64,000 nucleotides of DNA from Lentzea pudingi (lineage in GTDB: Bacteria; Actinomycetota; Actinomycetes; Mycobacteriales; Pseudonocardiaceae). The notes beneath the pieces were generated by a model. It had not been told where the DNA came from, made no database searches, and saw only the letters and a program-made list of their open reading frames with translations. The stretch's first letter is position 1, and each line of letters begins with the position of its first letter. Location of the stretch: contig NZ_BMNC01000002.1 of NCBI RefSeq assembly GCF_014646255.1, positions 866,140 to 930,139 of the forward strand, read 5' to 3'. This document shows, one piece after another, positions 25,536 through 33,549 of the stretch. A program made the position numbers and the translations under genes.

Positions 25536-26222
25536 GTGAGCGTGACCGAGATCCTCTTCACGCCGTTGCTGAAGGCTGATCCGGGTCGTCCGCTGATCAC
25601 GCACTACGACGACGCGGCGGTGACGCGGATCGAGCTCTCGCGCGCGACGGTGAAGAACTGGGCCGCGAAGACGGCGAACTGGCTGCGCGACGAGCACGAC
25701 GTCGAGCCGGGTGACGCGGTGGCGGTGCTGCTGCCCGCGCACTGGCAGACCGTCGGCCTGCTGCTCGGCGCCTGGTGGTGCGGTGCCCGCGTGGTCGGCG
25801 CGGACTTCTCCGGCGCGAAGGTGGCCGTGGTGCCGCCCGGCGGTACGGCGGACGCGGACGTCGTGGCCGTGGCGTCGTTGCACCCCATGGGTTTGGGCTC
25901 GGGTGCCCCGGTCGACTACGCCGACGACGTGCGCGTGCACGGCGACGACTTCATGCCGTGGGAACCGGTCGCGGGCTCGACGCTCGCGCTGGGTTCGTCC
26001 ACTGTGGATGAAGTGGTCGCTCAGGCGCGGGAACTGGGCGCCGGCCTCGGTGCCGAACCACGCGTGCTGTCCACTCTGGAGTGGAACTCCGATTCCGCTG
26101 TGCTGGAGGGCTTCCTGTCCGTGCTCGCGGCCGGTGGCTCACTCGTGCAGGTGAGCAATCCCGACGCGGGCCTGCAGGCCGCGCGCCGGGACAGCGAGAA
26201 GGTCACGCAGCAGCTGGGTTGA
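25536..26222 (+). CDS. TIGR03089 family protein
   Basis: A 228-residue protein resembling only the N-terminal part of acyl-adenylate-forming enzymes (NWAAKTANWLRDEHDVEPGD, AVLLPAHWQTVGLLLGAWWCGA). It lacks the phosphate-binding loop and the C-terminal domain, so adenylation is unlikely. This small family is restricted to actinobacteria and usually lies beside the LCP gene, as here; its role is unknown. GTG 25536 starts 9 nt after the LCP stop. The 3' end overlaps the convergent DoxX gene by 20 nt. Confidence 0.85.
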   Translation: MSVTEILFTPLLKADPGRPLITHYDDAAVTRIELSRATVKNWAAKTANWLRDEHDVEPGDAVAVLLPAHWQTVGLLLGAWWCGARVVGADFSGAKVAVVPPGGTADADVVAVASLHPMGLGSGAPVDYADDVRVHGDDFMPWEPVAGSTLALGSSTVDEVVAQARELGAGLGAEPRVLSTLEWNSDSAVLEGFLSVLAAGGSLVQVSNPDAGLQAARRDSEKVTQQLG

Positions 26223-26619
26223 GCACCTTGTTGTTCTTGAACAGCACGCGGTCCAGCGCGTAGGCGCCACCGTTGAAGCCGAGCGCGAGGGCGGCGGCAC
26301 CGAGCACGATCACCAGTTCGGCACCACCCTCGCCGAGCAGGCCGTTCGGCAGGTGGACGAGCAGCCACGCGCCGAGCATGTCGACCGCGAGCAGGATGCC
26401 GACGACGGGCAGCGCCACCCCGGCGATCAGGGCGAGGCCACCGGCGAGCTCGACGGACGCGGCGAACCACGCGGACAGCGTCGGCAGCGGCACACCCATC
26501 TTCTCGAACGATCCGGCGGTGCCGGTCATGCCGAACTCGGTGAACTTCTGCCAGCCGTGCGCGATGAACACGATGCCGACGGCGATGCGCCCGATGAGTG
26601 CGGCGATGTCCTTGACCAT
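26203..26619 (-). CDS. DoxX family membrane protein
   Basis: A 138-residue protein of four transmembrane helices. MVKDIAALIGRIAVGIVFIAHG is the DoxX first helix, followed by QKFTEFGMTGTAGSFEKMGV and ASVELAGGLALIAGVALP. Family members associate with thiol/redox and quinone systems; the exact reaction is unclear. ATG 26619 follows GGGGAG at 8 nt. A long open frame to 26895 has no support. An inverted repeat just upstream suggests regulated expression by a MarR- or HxlR-type repressor, which is not encoded nearby. Confidence 0.9.
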   Translation of the reverse strand: MVKDIAALIGRIAVGIVFIAHGWQKFTEFGMTGTAGSFEKMGVPLPTLSAWFAASVELAGGLALIAGVALPVVGILLAVDMLGAWLLVHLPNGLLGEGGAELVIVLGAAALALGFNGGAYALDRVLFKNNKVLNPAAA

Positions 26620-26652
26620 GATGCTTGCTCCCCGATCCTGTCGTTCAGCTGT

Positions 26653-26697
26653 AGGTCGTTCAACCTCGAACCAAACTAGTGCAGGTTTGAACGACCT
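26653..26697. promoter_or_regulatory. Inverted-repeat operator upstream of the DoxX gene
   Basis: AGGTCGTTCAA (26653-26663) and TTGAACGACCT (26687-26697) are perfect 11-bp arms separated by 23 bp, two helical turns apart. The spacer holds the less GC-rich tract GAACCAAACTAGTGCAGG where a minus-strand promoter could lie. It probably binds a dimeric repressor. Confidence 0.65.
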
Positions 26698-26775
26698 CAT
26701 GATTTCGACAGGAAGCCAACAGCGAGTCCTTAGGTTCGCAGGTCGCGCGCGTGCCGGATCAGGGAAGATGCAGCC

Positions 26776-27030
26776 GTGGGGTACAGGTACTACGCGCTGA
26801 TCGGCATCGCCGATACCTTGGAAGACCCGCACGCCGTGGTGCGCGTGGGAGGCCGGTCCACGGAGAGCTTCAAGATCGACCTCCGGTGGTCCCACACCGA
26901 CCTGATGGAATGCATCAGGACGGGCCGGGACGACTACGAGGTCGTGGAGATCAGCGACGAGGACGCCACGCGCTTCGAAGTGACTCAGGCCCGCCGGACC
27001 GCTGAGGCCCGCGAACGCGACGGTTGGTGA
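26776..27030 (+). CDS. Tandem 85-residue paralogue 1, unknown function
   Basis: An 84-residue protein: YRYYALIGIADTLEDPHAVV, a SFKIDLRWSHTDLMECIRTG segment, DDYEVVEISDEDATRFEVTQ and a basic helix ARRTAEARERDGW. Three adjacent genes encode copies of this layout. I cannot assign a function; the alternating strand-helix pattern suggests a compact alpha/beta fold, and related short proteins beginning YRYYAL occur in other actinomycetes. GTG start. Cytoplasmic, no signal peptide. Confidence 0.75.
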   Translation: MGYRYYALIGIADTLEDPHAVVRVGGRSTESFKIDLRWSHTDLMECIRTGRDDYEVVEISDEDATRFEVTQARRTAEARERDGW

Positions 27031-27033
27031 GAC

Positions 27034-27303
27034 GTGACAGCCAAGAAGTACAGGTACTACGCGCTGACTGGCTACCAGTACACGCTCGAGAACCCGTTCA
27101 CCGTCGTGCGCGTGGGGGGAGAGTTCCCCGAGGGGTTCACCACCGCCCTCGAATGGGACCGGACCGATCTGCTGGACCGCATCAGGACGGGCCGCGACGG
27201 CTACGAGGTCGTGGAAGTCGGCGAAGAGGACGCCAAGCGCTTCGAGACGACCCAGGCCCGCCGGGTCGCGGAAGCCCGCGAGCGCGACGGCGGCGGTGCT
27301 TGA
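27034..27303 (+). CDS. Tandem 85-residue paralogue 2, unknown function
   Basis: An 89-residue protein, starting 3 nt after the previous stop. KKYRYYALTGYQYTLENPFT and EWDRTDLLDRIRTGRDGYEV align with both neighbours, as does the C-terminal helix ARRVAEARERDGGG. Differences are spread throughout, so the duplication is not recent. Starts GTG 27034; the stop overlaps the ATG of copy 3 by one base. Confidence 0.75.
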   Translation: MTAKKYRYYALTGYQYTLENPFTVVRVGGEFPEGFTTALEWDRTDLLDRIRTGRDGYEVVEVGEEDAKRFETTQARRVAEARERDGGGA

Positions 27304-27563
27304 TGGCTGGGAAGTACAGGTACTACGCGTTGATCGGCGGTCTCGACACGCTGGAGAACCCGTACACCGTCGTAAGGGTGGACGGCGACGTCGAGGAGAG
27401 CTTCAAGCCCACTCTTGAGTGGTCCCGCACCGAACTGATGAGACGCATCCGGTGGGAACGGGCCGACTACGAGGTCGTCAAGATCAGCGAAGAGGACGCC
27501 AAGCGCTTCGAGAAGATCCAGGCCCGCCGGACCGAGGAAATCCGCGAGCGCGACGGTGGCTGA
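27303..27563 (+). CDS. Tandem 85-residue paralogue 3, unknown function
   Basis: An 86-residue protein starting at ATG 27303 (TGATG overlap with copy 2). KYRYYALIGGLDTLENPYTV, SFKPTLEWSRTELMRRIRWE, ADYEVVKISEEDAKRFEKIQ and ARRTEEIRERDGG repeat the family pattern. More basic in the middle than copies 1 and 2 (MRRIRWERADY). Converges on the META lipoprotein gene. Confidence 0.75.
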   Translation: MAGKYRYYALIGGLDTLENPYTVVRVDGDVEESFKPTLEWSRTELMRRIRWERADYEVVKISEEDAKRFEKIQARRTEEIRERDGG

Positions 27564-27586
27564 TCTGGTCGCTTGGCCCGGCTCCG

Positions 27587-28351
27587 TCACTTCCTGAGCT
27601 GCAGACCGGCACCGTTCGCGTTCCTCAGGATCATGGTGTCGCGGTCGATCTCGAAGGTGACCTCACCCAGGGCGAGCGTGTCGTGGATGGCGCCGTCCAT
27701 CTTCATCTTGTCCTCGTCGCACATCATCGCGGTCGTGACGAGGCTGTCGCCGAAGGTGATGGTCTGACCGTCCACTTCGTACTTGCCGGCGCCGCTGACC
27801 TCCGTCGAACCGCTGTTGCAGCCGCCCTGCACGTGGATGAAGCCGTCCTTGAAGGAGATCGTGCCCGTCACGCCCTCGGGCACCGACGACACGACGTCCT
27901 TCGTGATGAAGCCTTCTACGGTCCAGGTGACGCCTTCCAGTGACGCCTGGGGTTCCGCCGCCAGCACGACCTCCGCGTTCGCGCCCGTGAGCACGAGGGT
28001 CGTGTCGTCGAGCCGCCAGGACGGCTTCTCGTCGAGCAGCCCGGACAACCACTCGTCCTGCCGGTGCAGCCCGGGATCGGGGCAGGCCATCTCGGTGGTG
28101 CTGAGGCCGGTGACCGCGAGCTTGCCGCCGCCCAGTGCCACCGGGCCCTGCAGCTGGTTGCAGCCGGCGGTCGCGATGAGCCTGCCGTCCGCGGTGAACC
28201 GCAGCTCGATTCTCGTGCCTTCGACGAGCGTGCGCGGCTTGCCCTGCTCGGTGACCGACGTGGACGTGAACACCTTGCCCTGCATGCCGTTCCCTCCTGC
28301 CGAACCGCATCCGGCGACCAGCAGGACCACAGCGAGAAGGCGGTAGCCCAC
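27587..28351 (-). CDS. META-domain lipoprotein, copy 1
   Basis: A 254-residue exported lipoprotein: signal peptide with lipobox VAGC at about residue 15, then two META (HslJ-like) domains. Each carries the conserved pattern of a Cys-containing strand: ATAGCNQLQGPVALGGGKL and MACPDPGL in the first, HVQGGCNSGSTEVSGAGKY and AMMCDEDKM in the second. META proteins are outer-surface proteins of uncertain function, in other bacteria linked to stress resistance. It follows the second META gene with a 6-nt gap; they form an operon. Confidence 0.85.
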   Translation of the reverse strand: MGYRLLAVVLLVAGCGSAGGNGMQGKVFTSTSVTEQGKPRTLVEGTRIELRFTADGRLIATAGCNQLQGPVALGGGKLAVTGLSTTEMACPDPGLHRQDEWLSGLLDEKPSWRLDDTTLVLTGANAEVVLAAEPQASLEGVTWTVEGFITKDVVSSVPEGVTGTISFKDGFIHVQGGCNSGSTEVSGAGKYEVDGQTITFGDSLVTTAMMCDEDKMKMDGAIHDTLALGEVTFEIDRDTMILRNANGAGLQLRK

Positions 28352-28357
28352 GTGGTC

Positions 28358-29119
28358 CTACTTCCCGAGCTTCAGGCCCGCGCCGGAGGCGTTGGTCAGG
28401 CTCAGCGTGGTGCGGTCGATCTCGTAGGTGGCCTCGCTGTTCTCGAACGTCGCGCGGACGGCGTTCTCCACCTCGTCCGCCGGGCCGCACGACTTCAGCG
28501 TGGTCGGCCCCAGCTTGTGCTTGATCTTCTGGCCGTCGAGCTCGAACGGCTGCTCGGCGCCGTTCATGTTGCAGCCGGTGTCGATGAGGATGTTGCCGTC
28601 CTTGAAGGAGATCGTGGCCTTGACCCCCGCTGGCACGGACGAGACGGCGTCGTTCGTGACGATGCCGTTGACGGTCCAGGTGCCCTCCAGGGTGGCGGGC
28701 TGTTCCGTCGCGAGCACGATCTCCGAGTTCGAACCGGTGACCACGAGGTTCGTGCCGTCGAGCTTCCAGGACGGGGTCGCGCCGAGCAGCTTCGACAGCC
28801 ACTCGTCCTGTTGGTGCAGCTCGGGTTTGGGGCACCCCATCGCGGTCATGGCGAGATCGGCGACGGAGAGCTTGCCGTCGTCGAGCTTCACCGGGCTCTG
28901 CATCTGGTTGCAGCCGGCGGTCGCGATGAGCCTGTCGTCGTCGGTGAACCTGAGCTCCACCCTCGTGCCCTCGACCATGGTGCGCGGCTTGCCCTGCTCG
29001 GTGACCGAGGACGAGACGTACACCTTGCCGCGCAGGTCGGCGCCCTGACCCGCGGACGGGCCGCCGCAGGCCGTGACGGTGGCCAGCAGCAGGACGGCGA
29101 CGGCGATTCGGTTGCTCAT
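28358..29119 (-). CDS. META-domain lipoprotein, copy 2
   Basis: A 253-residue paralogue of the downstream lipoprotein, with signal peptide MSNRIAVAVLLLATVTACGG and lipobox Cys at about 18. Two META domains: ATAGCNQMQSPVKLDDGKLS with TAMGCPKPEL, and LIDTGCNMNGAEQPFELDG with LKSCGPADEV. The two genes share long stretches such as SVTEQGKPRT and GTRVELRFT, indicating tandem duplication. The start ATG at 29119 begins the signal peptide. Confidence 0.85.
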   Translation of the reverse strand: MSNRIAVAVLLLATVTACGGPSAGQGADLRGKVYVSSSVTEQGKPRTMVEGTRVELRFTDDDRLIATAGCNQMQSPVKLDDGKLSVADLAMTAMGCPKPELHQQDEWLSKLLGATPSWKLDGTNLVVTGSNSEIVLATEQPATLEGTWTVNGIVTNDAVSSVPAGVKATISFKDGNILIDTGCNMNGAEQPFELDGQKIKHKLGPTTLKSCGPADEVENAVRATFENSEATYEIDRTTLSLTNASGAGLKLGK

Positions 29120-29204
29120 GTGCGTAGGACGGAACGGCGGGGCGTTGTGGTTGCCCGAAGGCCGGGAGCGGGGTCTCCGCTCCCGGCCGACGGAGGATTC
29201 GACG

Positions 29205-30176
29205 TCACGGCGACAGCGACTCGGCGAAGTCGTAGAGACTCTTGATGTCGTTGTCGAAGTACGGCCCGTCCATCTGACTCGCGTCCGCGTGCCGATGGCT
29301 GACCACGCTGTTGATGTAGCCCAGCCCGTTCTGGTCGTTGTAGTCCTGCAACCACGGACCGCCGGACGAGCCGCCGGTCATGTTGCACCAGGCCCGCACC
29401 TGCTGGCCGTGGCCGTTCCAGGTCGTGCCCTGGCAGAAGTACTGCAGCTCACCGGTGAACGGCGCACCCGCAGGGTAGCCGAGGATCGTGACGAACACCG
29501 AGTAGCCCCAGTTCCAGCGCAACCCGTTGCCACCCACGACGTTCGCGATCGAGCTGCCGCCGAGGGTGTTCATGACGACGATGCCCATGTCCTCGTCGCT
29601 GTTGCTGGAGTTGATCCAGGCAGTGCGAGTCGTGAGCGTGTACGCGCTCCACGTGCCGAACGGCCGGACGCCGTCGCGGTAGCGGGGAACGAACACCCAG
29701 TTGGACATCCACTGGCCGCCGGCACCGCCGTGCACGCAGTGCCCCGCCGTCTGGACCAGCTTCCTCTTGGTGCTGCTCACGGTCGCGCCCGAACAGACGT
29801 AGTTCAGGCCGTTGGCCGGGTTGGTGAAGAACACCTTCCCGACCGTCTGCGACTCGTTGAGCATCGTCCCGATGCCCTGCGCCTGCTCCGTCTGGACCTT
29901 CACCGAGGGTGCGACGCCCTCGATGCTGCCCGCACGACCCGAGGGCCGGCGTGGGGACGAGGCCTGGACGGTGGCCGGAGCCTGCGCCGGGATCGCGGCG
30001 GCCATGCGCTCCGGAGTCCAGTACGCCTCGGCCGCGGCGGCCGACTGGATCTTGTTGTCGGAGGTTCTGGCCAGGCTGCTCGCGCTGCCGTTCGGTGCCG
30101 CCTGCGCGGTCGGCACCATCACGGAAGCAGCGAGCACAAAACCGATCACTAAAGAAACAGTTCTTTTCGCTTCCAT
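29205..30176 (-). CDS. Secreted trypsin-like serine protease
   Basis: A 323-residue exported protease of the chymotrypsin/V8-like fold. Signal peptide at residues 1-27 (SLVIGFVLAASVMVPTAQAA), a propeptide-like region to about 90, then the triad: His in VQTAGHCVHG, Asp in NSDEDMGIVVMN and Ser in MTGGSSGGPWLQDYN. Cys residues around His and Ser probably form disulfides. Comparable proteins from Pseudonocardiales and Streptomyces degrade extracellular protein. The region upstream is less GC-rich, in keeping with a promoter. Confidence 0.9.
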   Translation of the reverse strand: MEAKRTVSLVIGFVLAASVMVPTAQAAPNGSASSLARTSDNKIQSAAAAEAYWTPERMAAAIPAQAPATVQASSPRRPSGRAGSIEGVAPSVKVQTEQAQGIGTMLNESQTVGKVFFTNPANGLNYVCSGATVSSTKRKLVQTAGHCVHGGAGGQWMSNWVFVPRYRDGVRPFGTWSAYTLTTRTAWINSSNSDEDMGIVVMNTLGGSSIANVVGGNGLRWNWGYSVFVTILGYPAGAPFTGELQYFCQGTTWNGHGQQVRAWCNMTGGSSGGPWLQDYNDQNGLGYINSVVSHRHADASQMDGPYFDNDIKSLYDFAESLSP

Positions 30177-30383
30177 TCGAAATACCTCACTAAACGAGGT
30201 TCACTTGCGGCTTTTCGAACGTAGCGAGGCCTCTGACCTGCTGTCCAGCTGTAACTACAAGTTGCTCTGTTCGGCCCCGCTTCCATTCCATGCCCTTTAG
30301 AAAAAGGTCCGTCCGGGCCATTTCTCCAGTTAATGTGCCGGATCTGAAAGCGCTATCCAGCGAGTCGATCTCGAAGTTGGGGG
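30177..30383. other. Intergenic region upstream of the protease gene
   Basis: Lower in GC than its surroundings. A 66-codon minus-strand frame (30190-30390, starting MSTPNFEIDSLDSAFRSG) spans it, but without recognisable similarity and ending 14 nt before the protease start. I treat it as probably non-coding leader. Confidence 0.4.
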
Positions 30384-30447
30384 TTGACATGCAGGGTCGC
30401 CGGGGCTCTACTTAACCCAGAGGTTAGATAACCAAGTGGTTAGGTAC
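30384..30447 (+). promoter_or_regulatory. Promoter and operator of the ArsR-AHSA1 operon
   Basis: A consensus -35 TTGACA (30384-30389) is followed after 17 bp by TCTACT (30407-30412). Overlapping the expected transcription start are repeated half-sites: TAACC-CAGA-GGTTA then GGTTA-GA-TAACC and a further GGTTAGG. This suits a dimeric ArsR repressor binding its own promoter. Confidence 0.65.
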
Positions 30448-30450
30448 GAG

Positions 30451-30774
30451 ATGGACCAGCTGAGCGCCACCTTCGCCGCACTGGCGGACCCGACCCGCCG
30501 GGCGATCCTGGCGCGGCTCACCGAGGGCCCGGCAACGGTGAAGGAGCTCTCCGAGCCGTTCGACATCAGCGGCCCGGCGATCTCCAAACACCTCCGCGTG
30601 CTGGAGAAGGCAGGCCTGATCACCCGCGGCAGGGAGGCCCAGTGGCGGCCCTGCCAACTCGACGCGACACCTCTTCGGGAGGTCACCGTGTGGGCGGAGA
30701 ACTACCGCCGCTTCTGGGATGCGAGCTACGCACGCCTGGACGCGCTCTTGACCGAGATGAAGGAGAAGGACTGA
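30451..30774 (+). CDS. ArsR-family transcriptional regulator
   Basis: A 107-residue winged-helix repressor: MDQLSATFAALADPTRRAIL, recognition helix in LSEPFDISGPAISKHLRVLE and wing KAGLITRGREAQWRPCQL. No metal-binding Cys motif of the ELCVCDL type is present, so it senses something other than arsenite. ATG 30451 gives the usual family N-terminus; GTG 30436 lies inside the operator. The ATG of the next gene overlaps its stop. ArsR regulators paired with AHSA1/SRPBCC proteins are common, the partner being a likely ligand binder. Confidence 0.9.
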   Translation: MDQLSATFAALADPTRRAILARLTEGPATVKELSEPFDISGPAISKHLRVLEKAGLITRGREAQWRPCQLDATPLREVTVWAENYRRFWDASYARLDALLTEMKEKD

Positions 30775-31253
30775 TGAACGACACCAAGTTCGGCACCACC
30801 GTCACCCTGCCGTCCGACAACGAGATCGCGATGTCGCGCACGTTCGACGCGCCCGCTTCGTTGGTGTGGAAGGCTTTCACGACGCCCGAGCTGCTGCGGC
30901 GCTGGCTGCTCGGCCCCGACGGCTGGGAGATGCCGATCTGCGAGGTCGACCTGCGCGTGGGCGGCAAGTGGCGATACGGCTGGGCCCTGCCGGACGGTTC
31001 TTCGTCGTTCGAGATGCACGGCGAGTACACCGAGGTCACGCCCCACTCGCGGATCGTGAACACGGAGATCTTCGAGGACAACCCGCCGGCGGTGACCACC
31101 GTGTCGTTCGTCGAGGAGAGCGGGCAGACGGTCATGACCACGACGATGACGTTGGTGTCGCAGGAAGCTCGGGACGCGGTGCTGGCGACCGGCATGTCGG
31201 ACGGGGCCGGGCGTTCGTACGAACGGCTCGGCGAGGTCCTCGCCACGCTCTGA
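30774..31253 (+). CDS. SRPBCC (AHSA1-type) protein
   Basis: A 159-residue START-like protein with a deep hydrophobic pocket. IAMSRTFDAPASLVWKAFTT and WEMPICEVDLRVGGKWRYGW are the AHSA1 signatures; the C-terminal amphipathic helix is SYERLGEVLATL. It probably binds a small hydrophobic ligand or modulates the ArsR partner, with which it is translationally coupled (ATGA overlap). No enzymatic motif is seen. Confidence 0.9.
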   Translation: MNDTKFGTTVTLPSDNEIAMSRTFDAPASLVWKAFTTPELLRRWLLGPDGWEMPICEVDLRVGGKWRYGWALPDGSSSFEMHGEYTEVTPHSRIVNTEIFEDNPPAVTTVSFVEESGQTVMTTTMTLVSQEARDAVLATGMSDGAGRSYERLGEVLATL

Positions 31254-31346
31254 TCCAGTCCACAGTGGCCGGTCTCGCTGGGTAATCACCTTTCGCGGCA
31301 ACGATTCCCCCGGTCGGGGTTCGCCGCGCGGGTTACGTTCGAACGC

Positions 31347-31700
31347 ATGGGACGTATCCTCGTGGCTCTGACCTTCGTGCTCGGCTTCGCCGTGCTCTCC
31401 GCTCCCGCCGCTCAGGCCTCTGCCACCCGCTGGGAAATCGCACCTTGCGCGTCCGGCACGAAAGCCCTGTGGCTACCGCGCGTGACGGGCTTCGGCACCG
31501 ACATCTCGTGCACGACAGAGGAAGCCCGTTCCGCGGCGGTGAAGTCGGCCGTGGACAGCGGCAGCCCGACGCGGGTGATGAACGTGACCATCGCGTCCGC
31601 GCAGCAACTCGCCGACAAGTCGCTCAAGCCGGACTCGCCGTGCGTGCTGGGCGCGAAGGGAGCGGTGGGCGAGGCGATCGGCACGTGCGTGGCGGCTTAG
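31347..31700 (+). CDS. Small secreted protein
   Basis: A 117-residue exported protein: signal peptide MGRILVALTFVLGFAVLSAP with cleavage likely after AQA. The mature part of about 90 residues has four Cys (APCASG, ISCTTE, SPCVLG, GTCVAA), enough for two disulfides, and no recognised domain. Followed by a strong hairpin at 31770-31806. Function unknown. Confidence 0.75.
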   Translation: MGRILVALTFVLGFAVLSAPAAQASATRWEIAPCASGTKALWLPRVTGFGTDISCTTEEARSAAVKSAVDSGSPTRVMNVTIASAQQLADKSLKPDSPCVLGAKGAVGEAIGTCVAA

Positions 31701-31769
31701 CCGGAAGGGTGTGGGCCCGGCTGCATGAACTGGCCGGGGCGATGCCGGGCCGGTCCGCTCGATGAATGC

Positions 31770-31806
31770 TGATGGGCCCGGAGGACGTGTGCCTCCGGGC
31801 CCATCA
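31770..31806. terminator. Strong bidirectional terminator hairpin
   Basis: TGATGGGCCCGGAGG (31770-31784) pairs perfectly over 15 bp with 31792-31806 around a 7-nt loop ACGTGTG. It lies between the convergent small secreted gene and fadE25, 13 nt from the fadE25 stop. Confidence 0.85.
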
Positions 31807-31818
31807 GCGGATCCTGTC

Positions 31819-32982
31819 TCAGCCGTTCAGGACCGCACGCGACATCACGACGCGCTGCACCTGGTTCGTGCCCTCGTAGATCTGCGTGATCTTCGCGTCG
31901 CGCATCATCCGCTCGACCGGGAAGTCACGGGTGTACCCGGCCCCACCGAACAACTGCACCGCGTCCGTCGTGACCTCCATGGCCACGTCGGAGGCGAAGC
32001 ACTTGGCGGCGGCCGTGATGAAGCCGATGTTCGGCTCGCCCCGCTCCGCCTTGGCGGCGGCGACGTAGACCATGTGGCGGGCCGCCTCGATCTTCATCGC
32101 CATGTCGGCGAGCATGAACTGGACGCCCTGGAAGTCCGAAATGGACTTGCCGAACTGCTTGCGGTCCTTGACGTACTCGACCGCTGCCTCGAGGGCGCCC
32201 TGGGCGATGCCGACGGCCTGGGCGCCGATGGTCGGGCGGGTGTGGTCCAGGGTCCGCAGTGCGGTCTTCAGGCCCGTGCCCGGCTCGCCGATGATGCGGG
32301 ACTCGGGGATGGTGCAGTTCTCGAAGTAGATCTCGCGGGTCGGTGAGCCCTTGATGCCGAGCTTGCGCTCCTTCGGGCCCACCGAGAAGCCCGGGTCGTC
32401 CTTGTGCACGACGAACGCCGAGATGCCGGCCGACTTCTTCGCGGCGTTGGGGTCCGTCACGGCCATGACGGTGTACCAGGTGGACTCTCCGGCGTTGGTG
32501 ATCCAGCACTTGGTGCCGTTGAGCACCCAGTCCGAGCCGTCTCGCACGGCCCTGGTGCGCATCGACGCCGTGTCGGAGCCTGCCTCGCGCTCCGACAGGG
32601 CGTAGGACGCCATGGCCTCGCCCGAGGCGATGGACGGCATGACTAGCTGCTTCAGCTCGTCGGAGGCCGAGAGCAGGATCGGCATCGTGCCGAGCTTGTT
32701 CACCGCGGGGATCAGGGAGGACGACGCGCAGACGCGGGCGATCTCCTCGATGACGATGCAGGTGGCCACGGAGTCCGCGCCCTGGCCGTCGAAGGACTCG
32801 GGGACGTGGACGGCCGCGAAGCCCGCCTTGACCAGGGCGTTGTGGGCCTCTACCGGGAAGCGCTCGTTCTCGTCGACCTCGGCCGCGTACGGCTTGATCT
32901 CCTTCTCGGCGAGCGAGCGGACGGCCTCTCGCAGCGCCTCGTGCTCCTCGGCGAGCTGATAGGTGCCGAAGCTCGGGTTCAC
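31819..32982 (-). CDS. fadE25: Acyl-CoA dehydrogenase (FadE25-like)
   Basis: A 387-residue flavoprotein that introduces the alpha-beta double bond in acyl-CoA. FAD- and substrate-binding signatures are ALSEREAGSDTASMRTRAV and CWITNAGESTWYTVMA; the catalytic Glu is in QIYEGTNQVQRVVMSRAVL. Length and neighbours (purE, purK) match Rv3274c. GTG 32982 follows GGGAGG. Short- or branched-chain substrates are likely from the family, but not shown by sequence. Confidence 0.93.
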   Translation of the reverse strand: MNPSFGTYQLAEEHEALREAVRSLAEKEIKPYAAEVDENERFPVEAHNALVKAGFAAVHVPESFDGQGADSVATCIVIEEIARVCASSSLIPAVNKLGTMPILLSASDELKQLVMPSIASGEAMASYALSEREAGSDTASMRTRAVRDGSDWVLNGTKCWITNAGESTWYTVMAVTDPNAAKKSAGISAFVVHKDDPGFSVGPKERKLGIKGSPTREIYFENCTIPESRIIGEPGTGLKTALRTLDHTRPTIGAQAVGIAQGALEAAVEYVKDRKQFGKSISDFQGVQFMLADMAMKIEAARHMVYVAAAKAERGEPNIGFITAAAKCFASDVAMEVTTDAVQLFGGAGYTRDFPVERMMRDAKITQIYEGTNQVQRVVMSRAVLNG

Positions 32983-33060
32983 CTTGTTACCTCCCAGTAG
33001 CGAGTACTCGGCACGATGTTAGCGCCCGTTCACGTCGGGCGCCGCTGTGCTGTTGAGCAC

Positions 33061-33549
33061 TCAGAGGGACTTCTGCAGCGCCGCGTCCTTGTCTAGTACG
33101 AGCTGCTCGAGTTCTGCCTGGAAGCGGGCCATGCGCTCCTGCAGTGCCGGATCGCCCGAAGCCAGCATCCGGACGGCGAGGAGGCCCGCGTTGCGTGCGC
33201 CTCCGACCGAGACGGTGGCCACCGGAACGCCTGCGGGCATCTGCACGATCGAGAGCAGCGAGTCCATGCCGTCGAGGTACTTCAGCGGCACGGGGACGCC
33301 GATCACCGGGAGCACGGTGGCCGAGGCGACCATGCCGGGCAGGTGGGCGGCGCCGCCGGCACCCGCGATGATCACGCGCAGGCCGCGCGAGACCGCGGAG
33401 CCCGCGTAGTCGAGCATGCGCTGCGGGGTGCGGTGGGCGGAGACGACGCTCACCTCGAACTCCACGTCGAACTCGGCGAGGGCCTCGGTGGCCGCCTTCA
33501 TCACCGGCCAGTCCGAGTCGCTGCCCATGATCACGCCAACCTGAGTCAC
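33061..33549 (-). CDS. purE: N5-carboxyaminoimidazole ribonucleotide mutase
   Basis: A 162-residue class I PurE that converts N5-CAIR to CAIR in purine synthesis. [20 protein letters not shown] is the substrate loop, [15 protein letters not shown] holds the catalytic His, and [15 protein letters not shown] completes the site. GTG 33549 overlaps the purK stop (GTGA), so the two subunits of the pathway are co-translated. Corresponds to Rv3275c. Confidence 0.96.
   Translation of the reverse strand: MTQVGVIMGSDSDWPVMKAATEALAEFDVEFEVSVVSAHRTPQRMLDYAGSAVSRGLRVIIAGAGGAAHLPGMVASATVLPVIGVPVPLKYLDGMDSLLSIVQMPAGVPVATVSVGGARNAGLLAVRMLASGDPALQERMARFQAELEQLVLDKDAALQKSL

Noticed and set aside
30190..30390. 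66-residue minus-strand frame upstream of the protease
   Set aside because: No recognisable similarity or ribosome binding site; its start overlaps the ArsR promoter and its lower GC fits a regulatory region.
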